In this document: positions 1 to 13,100 of the stretch, piece after piece
Position numbering within the stretch: the stretch's first letter is position 1
Layout of the letters: each line of letters starts with the position of its first letter
NCBI RefSeq assembly: GCF_048128805.1
Contig: NC_136005.1
Span: 17,882,260 to 17,946,259, forward strand
DNA from: Centroberyx gerrardi
Taxonomy: Eukaryota; Chordata; Actinopteri; Beryciformes; Berycidae
Direction: 5' to 3'
Length of the DNA stretch: 64,000 nt
Program-made: the position numbers and the translations under genes
The notes under the pieces: model-generated
The model's database searches: none
Told to the model about the DNA's origin: nothing
What the model saw: the letters and a program-made list of their open reading frames with translations, nothing else

Positions 1-3000
1 CACCAGACACCAATGTTCATTGTCACTGTTAAGGAAGCGACAACTGCAAATTATATATCATCAGACTCTGAGTTTTGCAGAACTTGATCCAATGTTGTTT
101 TTTTTTGTGAAGGTCTTTAGTATAATCACATCCAAACCACAGTTGTAATTGCTATGCTTCACCCATAAACATGGCAGTTACTGCACACAAATAGCTGCAA
201 TGAAGGAACTTCCCTAAAGCCTTGATTGAATACTTCTTTCCTGTAAAAATGCTGTTCACTGATGCATATGGGAACGTGTTGTTCTCTGTAGCATACTGCA
301 TTACAGAAAATGATGTGAAACTCCTAGAGTTGGGGTTTCGTTTTGAAACCCAAATGAACGCATGTTGTCTCAACATTAGATCCTTCTGCTTAATGCAGGC
401 GTACTACATCAAACATAGCCAACAATGATATAATTTCATATGAGGGCCTGTTCCTATCACCACTAATGGTACCCGTCCTTTTTTCCTCTAGAACAGTTTA
501 AAAGAGGAAAAAAGGTTTAAAGATGACCTCTAACACACAAATCCTGTTTATATGCCACAATGACTGAAAGCTTCCTAATGACACTCTCTGCACTAGTTTC
601 TTCTCTAGCATTTTCCACAACAGCCCACTGAGCCCTGTTATTTTCCAGCACATTGATTTGCGGCACTCCACAGGTTACTGCTCCATGTGAACTATAGAAA
701 GCTTTAGTGATTTATACAGCAGCGATTATTGATTCTGTGGTGACCTTCCAACCAGTTTCCCTCACTGTGTATGTAGGGAACCCTTGGGAAGTCCTCCTAG
801 GCATCATTACTATGAGGGGAAATATTTGGTCTCCCACATCTCTTTTTTTTTCTGAGGCTGTTACATTTAGCTCCTATCCAACAAATGTAAATAGTAGCGA
901 TGCAAGTTATCAGGCAGCCTTTTTCTGGGTCTGTGGAGCTGTGTAGGACCAGCTCCAGTTGTGCACTATAGGAGATGAACCCAAACACCTTCGGTTAGTG
1001 CAGCTGCAGTTCGATGCAGCTTGCTCTTAGGGGGAGGGAAAGAGGTTTTTCTGTTGTTTTTTGTGTTCCAGACTGGCACATTTTCTGTTCCATTTGCCAG
1101 GTCTATAATGCATTTGAACACTAAATGAACCGCCCCCGCCCCCCTGCTCAAATGCACCGCACGGCACGCGTTTGGTTTTGTGTTTTCTCCCCAGAATGCA
1201 CAACAGGCACTTCACAGTGGCTCCTGCATATATGTATGAGTACATGAGGGCAAGTGTGAAAGGCGCGATTGTCTTGACTTGAATCTGAGACAGACGCACA
1301 AGGGAGAGCCCCGCACGAGTGTTATAGCTCAGCGGGCGCTCCAATGGGGAAATGAATCGGGTTATGCAATCGGCTGCCAGCTGTAGGGACTCTGGGTCAT
1401 TTTAACTCTAAAGCTTGAGTGGGAAGTCATGTTAAGCACCGTGCTCTGTCAAACATCTCCCTCCACAGTCTGCTGCAGAGGCGTGCCTGTATCTGGAGCT
1501 CTTAACATACTCACTTGTTTGCCATTTTGTCTCAACAAGCCATTGTCATTAGGCTTGGGTTCACACTTGGACATTTTCCCAGCCATGCTAATGCTCTCTC
1601 TAGCTCTCTGTGATGCTCATAACAGCTAAATACACCGTCCCCATATTACTTACAGCAGATATTACGAGTATCTCTGGATTGTGAAAAACATAGACAAAAC
1701 TGTGATAATAATGCCCATGTGTCAGTTGTCTGTTGAGGATTATTTCCCTACAATTCCTGTCAACTAACATAAGTAAAAAAAGAGAGCGAACCAGAGCTTG
1801 CATATATAGACATGTCTAGAATAAACTGACTAGAAGGTCTATGTTTTTATTCAAGATGTGGGAGCACTTTATGGACAGCAACATAATGGATATCCCAAAT
1901 GGTCGCTACAGGCAAATGAGCAGAGTTTGGCACTTTACCTCAAGTTGAGGACACTCGTGGGACTCTTATATAACCTTCATGTGCACTCTCTCTCTCTCCA
2001 GACTGTTGTGCTATCACTTTGTCTGTAGATCTTGCTGGCTATCCTTACATGCTGTCTGTACTTGAGAAATATGAGATGTAGCTAAACTGTCAATAATGTG
2101 CACCTGTTGTTTCTAGTTGCAACAACCGGCTGCCAAGTTCTACCTGCAATGTTTTGCATGTCAACATGTTAATTAAAATCATTTGAAATTATAAGCCACC
2201 CAGTTGTCTTCATTTTTGTCTGAGAAGCCGTCAAAGGCCAGTTGGTTTTCTTTAGATTTAACTGAAATAATCCACAATATCTACTAACTCTTTATTGTAG
2301 TCAGTTTAATTAGTCTAAGAGTTACTTCTTTCTTTGACAAGACAATGGCTTCTTTAGGTATTCCTCCCAGAACAATCATCTCCAAACCAACTTCTAAAGT
2401 TGAACGTGTGGATGCTGAAAACATTTCACCCCTCCTGCCCCCGACACAACCTCCGCATGAGGGATACCACAGCATTTTACAACATTATAGAGAATAATCA
2501 ATAATTGCTTCTGCTGCTGGTACATACAATTCATTAGTATCTTCCGTTGTGTGTGTGATAACTTTCAGGAGGCAGCTCTCCCAGGCATGTCCATGGGATA
2601 TTAGGAGATTTCACACCAACGTGAGTGTTTGGTCAGTTTCAGTCGAGCGCTGCAGCTGTCTGGATTCCTGAGGGGCTGGGGGTGGAACAATCGCTCCCCA
2701 GTCAGGCCCTTTTCTTCCTCACAAAACCGTTTCTTCTTTCAAAGCTTGACATTAGCATTGTTAGTGAGCCAACTGCAGTTAAGTATCAGTAATGCTCAAG
2801 ATTACTGCCACGCTCAGTCATAGGCTGGACGGATAAAGTCTTTTCAGAAGCCGTAGGTGAGACTGAACTTGATGCTACCAGTGTTCAGTCTGGATCCTGG
2901 CAGCAGTCTCCCAAGAAGGACCAGTCTCAGGCTTATTATGGCCCACGCCTGCAGGGGATTGAGGAGGGATTAGTGCTGATGAAAGGACAGAAGGATAGGG

Positions 3001-3512
3001 CCTGGCCAGTGGAACGGCAGCACAAACCAACCTGAGCTCTTTCTCCTAGTTTCTCTGTTTTCCCTATTTCTCTGTATCTGTACGGACCTTACTGGTGGTG
3101 AACAGGCAACACTGTAAATAGAAGCTGATCTGTTTCAACTAGATCTCTCTTGCGCGGTTGCTCTTTCCACTTGGATTTTCTCCAGTTCATCGCCCAGGCT
3201 TCAACAACCCAACAGCCATGCTTGTGAATTCCCGGTGGACCAGATTCCAGCTCCTTTCTTTGTTATTTCACCTGTTGCCCTGAACGCCAGGCCCCTGTAA
3301 GAGAGAGAAAGGTCTTTCAGCTCTGGTTGAGAAATTCAGCAGAGGCTAAAACTCTGACTGGACACGACTGCACATGGAAACAGATATTGTAGAATAAGAA
3401 CAGAATAAGAACCACAGACATATCCAATAGGACTAATAATGCTCCAGCCAAATATCCTAGGACATCCATCAGCAGGTCTATCAGTGCCACAGTGATAGTT
3501 ACAGGTTCTGGA

Positions 3513-3868
3513 ACTACAGCTGGGCCATATGGTTGAAATCAAAATCCCGATAATCATAAGGATTTTTTTCAACATCGATATATATGACGATACGGCTTAC
3601 GTATGCAAACTCACATGTTAAATAATCACATTGATGTTCATCACATTAAACTGCATGGTATTGTTATGTGTGATGTCAAACAAAACTGAAATTTTAAAGT
3701 AATATTCCTTAAAATATTTAATTCCTTATTTTATCAGAGTTTTTAAATAAAATGTGCTTGCTATCGTCAATTTAGACAACAGAATATCAAAATGTCTTCA
3801 TATCATCATATGATTCCACTGAAAGACAATAAACGAATTGAGTTGAATTACTGAATTATCGCCCAGCC
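3513..3868. mobile_element. Possible hAT-like MITE
   Basis: An AT-rich block is bounded by imperfect inverted ends: the left end reads CAGCTGGGCCATAT and the right end, read on the minus strand, CAGAGGGCTGGGCGATAAT. The 'GGGCTGGGCGATA' end is a pattern common in non-autonomous fish hAT-type elements. No open frame lies inside, and I could not find a clean 8-bp target duplication, so the limits and class are tentative. Confidence 0.35.
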
Positions 3869-4629
3869 CTCTGCACCACAGTACTGGAAGGTCTCACTGC
3901 CTCCAGCCTGTCTCTGCTCCATGCTGACGGCTTGCAGGCCACCCGGCTCTAAAGGGTCTGCTTGTGAGAGCTGGTGGTGACAGGCGTAACCCAGGGAGCT
4001 CGCTCCCTTCATGGACAGGCATATACAATGATCCCCTTTTCCACAGCCCAGTCTAAGGCCCAGTGACTCACTGCCAGCCCCGGCTATCCAGGAGAGGAGC
4101 CCAACACTGCCAGGGGGGGAAACAATGAGCCCTCTATTAAACACCAGATCATTCGCTCATTAAGGAGGGAGAAATATTTCTCTGCCATTTTCTGTCTGAA
4201 TCTCTCACTCCACCATTAACGACACCGACAAAATCGAGTGCAGAGGCGTCACTACAGGATGCATCTTGTTCATGTGACCTTAACATTAGCAAATATGTGA
4301 AATCTAATGTGTGATTCATTACCTAGGGTTTGAGGCTTCTGAACACCACACCATAGTGAACTATGTTGTGATACATTAATGTATTATGGGTGTCCAGCAG
4401 ATCTATTATCTACAAGAAAGGAGCAGAGTCCATTATTATCAGAGCTGGAACTGTGACAACAGTAGTAACAGTTAACAGATGATGTGGAGCAACACTGTAA
4501 TGAAATATCAAAACATTCAACAGGTGCATTTCATTTAAGACCTTGTAAATTACAGCAAAACCTGCAATAAAGAAAAAGTGCTTTTTTTTAAAACCCATCT
4601 GGTGTCTACTCCTTCATTGTAAAATGAAT

Positions 4630-4832
4630 AATAATAAAGTGATATTTCATTGATCCCCATAGGGAAACTCTGTTTTGGCCTCTCTGCAGGGAGGTCAAAG
4701 GTCAGGCTTCAGCTATACTGCTGGTAGGGATTCAGTGTCTTGCTCAAGGACACTCCAGCAGGACATGGGGCTTGAGCCTGGGTCCTCTGACTGAGGGATT
4801 GCCTCTGCTAAACCACCCTGCTGCCCCTACTG
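4630..4832. repeat. Dispersed fish repeat, copy A
   Basis: The segment begins with an AATAATAAAG run followed by ATTGATCCCCATAGGGAAA and ends in a core around GATTCAGTGTCTTGCTCAAG. The same arrangement (CCCCATAG, then GGAGGTCAGAGGTCAGG, then GGGATTCAGTGT) recurs at about 55560-55767, and the core recurs at about 12715-12745. This is an interspersed element of fish type; I cannot name the family with certainty. Confidence 0.7.
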
Positions 4833-5022
4833 CTACGACTATAGGCTTAAAATATGCTGATGTACCAAGGAGGATAATCTGTTTTGTTAGACAGTCAGGA
4901 AGCTTTTTTCTGATGGCTTTGACCCTTCATTCATTCATGACAAGGCAAAGGAAACCCCTTGGGTCTCAGCTGGACTCTCTCATCATACCTTAATCCTTAA
5001 GCTTCCTCCAGATATATCACGG

Positions 5023-6279
5023 CTATGTTTTATCCACGCTGTTCTTCTGATACCCCAGCTGCCTCATCACTTCAGCACAGTAGGCCTCCACCTGATTTAT
5101 TTGTTCCACGTTCAGCCGCTCTCTCCAGGCAAAAATAGCCTCTTTGGCATCCCTGGACGATATGAGGAAGGGTTTGTCTGAGGAATAGCCCTGGCCGTGG
5201 GTCATATTCAACACGAATCTCTCCAGAGCGGGGAAGCTGGACAGGTTGGCGAAGCGGTAGAGCCTCTGCAGCTCCTCCATGGGGTGCAGCACCAGGTCTT
5301 CATAGCGGATGCGGATGTAGTTCCTCTTCACCCAGGGAGGTGCGTTCATGACCAGCATCATGTCACCCAGCCAGTTATCACAGATCAGCTCCATGGCGCT
5401 GGACACATAGCTCTCTGCCCGGTTCACCCTGGTGTTTGGCACCAGCAGGCGCTTGTACTTATCAGTCTGCTTCTTGCTCCTCAGCACCTGTATGCTCTCC
5501 TTCACCAGGGCCTGCTTCGACTTCAAACGGGAATTATGAACGGCCCTCGGGTCTCTGAATAGCTGAATGATCCGGAGATTTATCGCGGGGTCTTTCATCA
5601 AAGGAACAAGGGTGCTCAGGTCCAACACACGGACTCCTTTGATCACCACGACCGGGTACTTTTTGCACTCCCTCTCCAGTTCCCTAATGTCCTTTTTTTG
5701 GCACTTTCCACACAGGTCCTCTTTCACCAGCCCTATCTCGTGCCGCTTGTGCGCGTCGCACAGCGGCTCCGAGCAAATCACTTTGTTCATTTTCCAGCCG
5801 AATATGAAGGACGTGCTGATGTTTTGCGAGCCGGCGTAAAGTTTGAGGACGGAGAAGTCGCAGCGGTACAGAGCGTTCATCATGTCCCGCACGGCTCCTT
5901 GGAGGCTGCCCGCGTCCCCCGGGTACAGAGCCTGCCATATATGCCACATGGGTTCATACAAGTAGAAAACATCGGGGTGTTGATTGAACAGCTCCCCTAA
6001 AAACGACGAGCCCGTCCTCCAGGTGGCATGCAGGTAGATGTGTATCCGCGCCTGGCTGCGGTTAGCGGCGTACTCCGTCGTGTCGGAGGTGTTGAACTTG
6101 TAACCGTTATCCCACAGTGCCATCGTGTTCTCCAAATCGGGGCATCTGGGCTGCTGTGGCTGTCCATGTTTCACGTGTGCGGATTTACTCCGGTAATCTA
6201 ACACGTACGGGATTAGCAGAAGTAAAACGGAATACGCTAGTATTAAAATCAGGTATTTCTTCTGTAGCCTCCTCTTCAT
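5023..6279 (-). CDS. chst7: Carbohydrate sulfotransferase 7
   Basis: This uninterrupted 418-codon frame encodes a type II Golgi sulfotransferase of the GlcNAc/GalNAc 6-O family, which moves sulfate from PAPS to C6 of an amino sugar (CHST7 acts on chondroitin GalNAc and on GlcNAc). Visible parts: a short basic N-terminus, a signal anchor at about residues 9-28, a short stem, the 5'-phosphosulfate loop ATWRTGSSFLG (85-95), the 3'-phosphate loop FRDPRAVHNSRLKS (241-254), and several NXS/T sites. HATWRTGSSFLGELFNQHP and RDPRAVHNSRLKS fit CHST7 better than CHST2, which has TTWRSGSSFFGELF and RDPRAVASSRIRS. Human CHST7 has about 486 residues; the difference lies mostly in a shorter stem and fewer low-complexity inserts. 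A single coding exon is usual for the family. The gene is head-to-head with tubgcp5, 847 bp apart. Confidence 0.93.
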   Translation of the reverse strand: MKRRLQKKYLILILAYSVLLLLIPYVLDYRSKSAHVKHGQPQQPRCPDLENTMALWDNGYKFNTSDTTEYAANRSQARIHIYLHATWRTGSSFLGELFNQHPDVFYLYEPMWHIWQALYPGDAGSLQGAVRDMMNALYRCDFSVLKLYAGSQNISTSFIFGWKMNKVICSEPLCDAHKRHEIGLVKEDLCGKCQKKDIRELERECKKYPVVVIKGVRVLDLSTLVPLMKDPAINLRIIQLFRDPRAVHNSRLKSKQALVKESIQVLRSKKQTDKYKRLLVPNTRVNRAESYVSSAMELICDNWLGDMMLVMNAPPWVKRNYIRIRYEDLVLHPMEELQRLYRFANLSSFPALERFVLNMTHGQGYSSDKPFLISSRDAKEAIFAWRERLNVEQINQVEAYCAEVMRQLGYQKNSVDKT

Positions 6280-7126
6280 TTCCTTTCGCCGAGAGGGAGA
6301 TTGCTTCTTCTTCTCGGGAGGTTCGGCACCGCTCTGTGAAGCACTGCGGTCACAACAGTAAAGTTATGTGTATGTGGGAGAGAAGAAGACGGAGAGCGGG
6401 GGATTAGCCACGCCCCGTTCGTAACGCCGAAATAACCAGATTATATCTATATCCTCTCCCTGCACTGATAACTAGTCCGTGGAAGCATCTGAACAGTTTA
6501 GTGATTGATTTTTACAAGACATGTAATTTTTTTAATCTGGTTTCTGTGGGTTAAAGTGGCCGAGATGTCCATAAACATGATGCCTTGAGGGGGGATCGCG
6601 GACTCGAGTGGCCAAATCATTATCTCAAAGAGCATTCAAAGTGAAGAGAACCCAACCGCTACCATCAATCGTAACATGATTGGAGTGCGCGCGCGCAATG
6701 AATCGTGGGAAAGGGGTGCCCAGGCCCAACTTTGAATATAAATACATTACGTTTTCTTCTTGTTCCCTAACAGCTAACTTCTTCTCTGCAATGTGTGATA
6801 GTTTGAGCGAGAGTTGTACGGTAAATTAAAATGTATTGACATTTTGTACCGCTATATCGATGTGGCGCATGCGCACTTGTCCTCCCAGGAAGTTGACGTT
6901 TGAGGCAAACTCTGCGCGGCTGGTTGGTCCATTCGCCAGTGAGAGCTGAAATCAAGGGGAAAATAAAACTATTCTGTCTCTGCAATGGATGCCATAATTT
7001 CATATAACGTCTTGTTTGTGCTAGCACGTTAGCTAGCAAAATCTGACGACACACTAGCCTTGTAGCAAGCCTGATAGATCCATGTAACCTCAAGCTAACA
7101 GTAACAACAGAAGCAACAACAACATC
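6280..7126. promoter_or_regulatory. chst7/tubgcp5 divergent intergenic region
   Basis: The two start codons are 847 bp apart and point away from each other, so both 5' ends and probably a shared promoter lie here. A GC-rich patch near the chst7 start (about 6290-6425), a CG-rich alternating run near 6688-6697 and GCTAGC/GTTAGCTAGC motifs at 7020-7038, just before the tubgcp5 ATG, are visible. I could not place either transcription start. Upstream noncoding chst7 exons cannot be excluded. Confidence 0.55.
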
Positions 7127-10100
7127 ATGGCACACTGGACCAAATTCGAAAAGGAGACAGAGAGAGAAGCGAAGAACTTGATCAAATGCATCAGCGGGAT
7201 CGAGGATGAGGAGGACCAGAATTACCAAATGGCCCTGAAATTTGCCTGGTCGAATTTCAGGTGAGGACTGAGGGCTAGCTTGTCAGTTAACGTTAACCTA
7301 GCTGTTGCAATTATGTCAGTAGTGATGCTACTGTCGTCTCTTACTTGCCAGGTTCCACCGCTTCCTTGACGTGGACAGCCATAAAGTTCAACGCAGTATA
7401 ACTGGGTAAGTGAGTCTGTCATAGTCCTTATTGTTGTGTCTTTTGCACGACACCATCATGCTTAATTTTGCATGTGTTTTTTCTAGGATATACGAAAAGC
7501 TGATGGTCCACTCAGACCTGCGTAAAGCAGAGAGCTGGAGGAGACTGACTGAAGAATTCCTGAACTCACCTTTACCTAATACAGATGGAACTAAGGTATG
7601 ACACTCATATGGGAGGAAAAAATAATGCCCACACCACAAAGCCCCAATACTTCTCTCCCTGGCCCATATTTCTTCACTAAGATCGTATCTTTGTGGCCAT
7701 TCTAGGGACTCAGAAATATTTATCACATCTTTGACAAATGTTCCTTAGTCTCTAGAACGATCATACAGCACATTGTATAATCTGCAACTCTGTCAGTAGC
7801 CATTTAGTGTTCCTTGTTTGTTTGCAGACAGATGTACATCACAGTGTACTGTCACTGCTGCTCTTCTTATCGGATTCCCCCTCCAACACCAGCTTCACTG
7901 AGAGACCCAGGCTGAAGGAGGCCGGTGAGTCTATTACATTTGATGTGTTGTTTCCCTTGTAACATTGTTAAACCCTTTTAAATCGTTTACCTGTCGAGTT
8001 AACCATTATCTCTTAAACTCGTGTCTGTGCAGAACAAGAGGATAACTTTGACTGGGCTAAATATCTGATGGAAGGCGAGGACATAGACATTGGACCGTAC
8101 CCAGATACCCCTGTGAGTAAATCATAACCATCATTTTGCCGTGATGTGGAACTTTTCTACTCTATAAACTAGGTCATGTTCAAATACTCGTACTTGGAGA
8201 GGAAGAGGGGACTGTGTGGGTGGCAGGAAAGTTTGTCTCAGCATGCTACAAGCTGAGAAATGGTGGTTGAGTTCATTCTTTTAGGTTAAAGTTAAAGTTT
8301 CGTTTTATTTGTCATATGTCGGTTAACACAGCGTCAACAATACAATGAAAAGTCCTGGACGAGAGTCAGGTCAGCTCAGCAGATAAGGCGATACGATAAG
8401 CAAAAAAAAATTAAAAATATAAGCAAAATACTAACAAAATATAGCAAAATACAAAAAAAAAAAAATCAAGATATTAACAGAATATATACAAAATAGTCGT
8501 TTGGAAAGTTGGCTATTTTGTGGGTGAGTATGGGGGAGGAGGAGTAGGAGGAAATCCCCGACCTGGGCCTTTCACTCCTGCTTTTTCCTTCCCCTTTGTT
8601 TTGAGATCTATGTACATAAAAGTGACAGTGTATTGCACAGAGGGTTTGTATCAGTCCTGGTTGAATAGCAGCAGTCCGTGGAATAGTGCAATTATTATCT
8701 AAATAGTGCAGACAAGCAGAAATGCAATGAGGGGTACCAATTTTATGAGTTCAGAAGCCTGATGGCCTGGTGGTAAAAACTGTATAGGTGTAGCCTATAT
8801 AGTATGTATACATTTTATTATTATTCCCATGTACCTTTTTCTGTTTATATAAACAATATGCAACATAGCCATTTATCATTCTGTATTGTATGTTTTCTGC
8901 ATTGTATAAGTTTGCTTTGGTAACATGTACTCCAGTATTTCATGCCAATAAAAAATAATTTTGAATAGAATTGAAACTCAGTTCTGTGGAAGAAATAGTC
9001 AAGTCGAGTTTATTTATATTGGCCTTCATCACAAGCATGTCTCAAAGGGCTTTATATACCATATCATATACATGTCATATACCATTCTACATCATATACA
9101 TGTACATACTACATATACATCTTATACTACATCATATACCATACTACATCAAACACACTCATGGTGGCTGAATATTGTAGAAATTAAATGCATTTTGAAA
9201 TATAGGGAAGAGTTCACCTGCTTTCCTAATCACTTTCTGTACATGTTGTCATGGTCTGTCAGTTTGCATCCCTGACTGGATCTCCATCTCCATCTAAATG
9301 TCTAATGTTGGTTGTCTTTTTTAGGAGTGGTCCGAGGAAGAGGGTGAGGAGGAGGACAGTCAGCAGCCAATCAGCAGGGAGGACTCTGGGATCCAGGTGG
9401 ACAGAACGCCCCAGGAGGACCAGGACAACACTAACAAGACCGTCCCAGTCACATGGACGGGTGCGGACCGATCACGCACAGTAAAATAACAGAATGACGA
9501 TAAAGACATCATGAAAGCATTTTGATATTTATACCGTGGAAGAAAACTCAGGATGAGAGAGTGGCAGTTTGACAGCTTTATTCAATCTGCAGATTGGGAG
9601 CCAAGGAACTCAATATCTGGATGATTACACAGAGTTTTATAGTGTTGAATATTCATGATTATGTTAATACAGATAGAATATAATAAAGATATTGGTCAAA
9701 AAGCATATGGTCATATGAACAGTGATAATTATAGTTCTAGCGTAGGAGATGCGTAATAAGAGGTGACGCCGTTCTTGGGCCACTTGGTCAATGTTATCTA
9801 TGAGATTTGGGCATCTGCACATTCCAAGCTTCAGTTCTGTGAGAAACGCACAAGATGCTACTTTAGAGTTTAATTTTACAATCGTGAAGCAGATTCACTA
9901 TTCTTGAGTTTTAGGCACTTAAGGTGTAAATATGGGTCAAAGGTTACACATTAAGTGAGCATATAGGAATGTTGCGTAGTAGAGGTACTCAACAATATGT
10001 ACTATTGGTCACTGATAAGGTAAAACTGAAACAGGACCAAAAGATGCATGTATGCGTTCTCTCTCTCTCTGTGTGTGTTTCTATATTGGAGCTATTTTTG

Positions 10101-13100
10101 CATGTTACATGAATTTCAGTTTCTGTCGTTCCAGTGGGTGAGCCTGATGCGCGGGCCTGGCTCGAACAGCATGTGGTGACTCCATACTGGGTGGCTCATG
10201 CTCCTCGTTTTCCTCACAGCCTACATTTACACTCCAACTTGCTCAATGTTTGGTAAGCCGCCTCCGAATTGTAGTGTATGCCACTTATTATTTAAAAAAA
10301 AAAAAGAGTTTACCACAAGATGATTTGTGAGTTGAAGTGATTTAAAAATATTTGATAAATTGTTAACGCTCAATGCCTCAATTTTTCCTCAGGGATCAAC
10401 ACTTGTATAACACTGACCCATTGTATCTGCCAGAAGAAAAGGCCTTTGTCACAGAAACCCAAGTGATACGGGAGACATTGTGGTAAGATGTGATGATATT
10501 CTGGGGAGTGATTGTAAACGTTCTCATTGTAAAACCTTACAAAGAAGATTGTCCTCCACTCTCTCAGACGTTATATGTTTTAAGGGGCTTGCAAGTCCCT
10601 AAACGTTTGAGTCCTTGTTGGATAACAGAGGAAATATCCTGGTCCTTAACAGGCTCATGTTGGCATCTTGAGTTTGTCTTGGTTTTCATGTTGCTATACA
10701 GTTGAGCTGGAACTTCTGGATTTGTTTTACAGGCTTCTTTCTGGGGTGAAGAAACATTTCATATTCCAGCATCACGATGGAAAAGTGTCAGTAAGGAATA
10801 ACGTGGTGGTAACTCATCTGACCAGTGTAAGTTGAAAATCTGAAAATTGCTTGCTACTATACTGTAATAAACATTTTTTGATAGATGCCTCTATGAAGAG
10901 ATGCACGTCTTCTGTCTGACCAGTCGTTCCTCTTTCTGTGCTGCAGAACTGCCTGCGCTCGGTGCTGGAGCACATAGCTGTGTACGGGCAGGCGGTGTTC
11001 AGGCTGCAGAGGTTCATAGACGAGGTGACGGGTTACAGCTCGGAGCCGAGCCCGCCAAGCTCCACTTCCTCCCATAGCTCCAAGAAGGGCTCGGAGCCTC
11101 CCTTCAGGACCTATCAGGCCTTTGTCTGGGCTCTCTACAAGTACTTTGCCAGCTTCAAAGAGGAGCTGACGACAATTGAGAAGGAACTCATATGCAAAGG
11201 CAAGTGTCATTATGATAAACTTGCATTTGGTCCACGAGGGGGTTTGTTTCTGGTCTCAGCCGGTGTCTGATACGTCCTCTCTTGTAGACGAGACGGTGAC
11301 CCTGTCTGCTGTTCTGGAGCGACTCAGTCCTCACTTGGCACAGATCAAAGTGCTGCACAAAGTCTTCTGCACCGGCGTCGCTGAAGTCCCCCCCGAGACC
11401 CCGAATGTTGTGCGGGCCTCGCACTTGCTCAACACCCTCTACAAGGCTATCATCGAGTATGACAGCGTCGGGGAAGCATCAGAGCAAGCTGTGAGTTTGT
11501 CCTGTGCACTCATGTTCATGGATCCTATTTATTCATGCATTTGTTTCTACAAACACATCGTAACAAGGAGACAAATCCATATGAATGATCATTTCTCTCT
11601 GTGCTAGGTGGCGCTGTTATTTTCACTGTGGACAGAGACAGTCAGACCATATTTGGAGATAGTGGATGAGTGGATTGTTCACGGTCACCTGTTTGACCCT
11701 GCCAAAGAGTTTATCATCCAAAGGTACGGAGCGCTGACATCAGACTGTCCCTCATTAAGTGGAATCCCACAGCATCTAGTCCAACCTGACTTTACAAACT
11801 AATATTTTCGGTGGTTCAGTGGTTAGCGCTGTCAGCTCACAGTATGAATGAATGAATTTTCTTGCGCAGGAACAAGGACGTGCCAGTCAACCACAGGGAC
11901 TTCTGGTACGCCACCTACACGCTGTACAGTGTGTCGGAGACGGTGGACAATGAGGAGAAGCTGAACGACGCTGCCAGCGGGAGCTCCGGAGGGGATCAGG
12001 GCTCCAGCAACAGGCAGCTCACCATGGTGTCCTTCCTCAAGCCGGTCCTCAAGCAGATCATCATGGCTGGGAAGTCCATGCAGCTGCTCAAAAATCTGGA
12101 CTGCAAGGAGACCGAGCAGTCTGAGAAATCCTCTAGAGGTCAGTGTCGGTCCTGCAGCTGCTCAACGTCACTCTCTCAGCTGGGAGATTTGTGATGTATG
12201 TGATGCTTTTTGCTTTCACAAATATGGAAGTTGGGGAATTTCCTACTTCTGTATATCTGTGCACATTAACTGTTTTTATGACTGTTTCAGTTATTTATTA
12301 AACACAAAAGAGTTGCCATATTTTGTAAAAAAAAAAAAAAAAATGTCTACAAAACAATAATTACTACCTTAAACATGCACAAAAGCAAAAGCTGTGTTGG
12401 CCATTGTCTTGCATTATGCACATGCAGATGCAGAGAGGAAGAGTTTATACACAGTGTTCCTGGAGTCAGTGCAGTCACGTCTCTGCCGGCGTGAGGACTC
12501 GCCCACAGACACAGTGACTGAACAGCAGGCCACGAAGAGGAGCCTTATAAAGATGCAGTCTATTGTGGCACAACATCTGCAGATCGATGACGTGCACGAC
12601 CCGCTGTTGGCCATCAACTTTGCCAGGTAAACAGTGACCACAACTTTAAAAGTACAAATTACATATTGGGAATTTAAGATCACTTATGTAGAGCTGCTTA
12701 CAATGAGTGAGCAGGGAGGGGTTCAGTGTCTTGCTCAAGGACACATGACTCTTGATGAACACACATTAGCTGTTGGGGGGGTGTTGAACCTGCAACCTCT
12801 CAGTTATGAGACGGTCTTTCTGATTCAAGTTTGGACCCAAGTGATGTATGCTTTTTGGATCCAGTGCTGACGTCAATAGCTAAGGAGGGAGATTTTTTGA
12901 GCGGTTGCATTTATGATAGATGCCTCCTTGGAAAGTATCCCACAAATTTGGCTCTCAAGGAGCACTAGTGACAAAGACCAGCACTGAGGTTAGTTTGACT
13001 ATGAAAATTCAAATACAATCAAAATTACTTGCATATGCAAATTCTAAAAACATTTTTGCATCACCATTGGCATGGGTTGAGATTTTTTTTTAATACAAAA

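Larger units (their letters stand above)
1..5022. other. Left flank, no convincing gene
   Basis: I see no exon pair with matching frame and splice sites here, and every open frame is under 100 codons with no recognisable family. The stretch holds a possible hAT-like MITE (about 3513-3868), a somewhat GC-richer patch (about 3870-4140) without recognisable coding, and a dispersed repeat (about 4630-4830). The part next to 5022 is probably chst7 3' UTR, but I found no canonical polyadenylation signal on the minus strand, so its end is unknown. Distal regulatory elements could lie here; nothing in the bases alone shows them. Confidence 0.5.

Noticed and set aside
3848-4144. Minus-strand 98-codon frame in a GC-richer patch
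   Set aside because: No recognisable domain, no signal peptide or splice partner, and it overlaps the edge of a possible MITE.
5197-6000. Plus-strand frames within chst7
   Set aside because: They are complements of the sulfotransferase coding sequence.
7222-7726. Minus-strand frames over tubgcp5 exons 1-3
   Set aside because: They cross three confirmed plus-strand exons and short introns and show no independent evidence.
9541-9990. Possible LTR fragment in tubgcp5 intron 6
   Set aside because: The block looked repeat-like but I found no paired copy, TG...CA ends or primer-binding site.
10857-11210. Minus-strand 117-codon open frame opposite tubgcp5 exon 10
   Set aside because: It mirrors a conserved plus-strand exon and has no family resemblance; antisense frames of GC-rich exons are often open.
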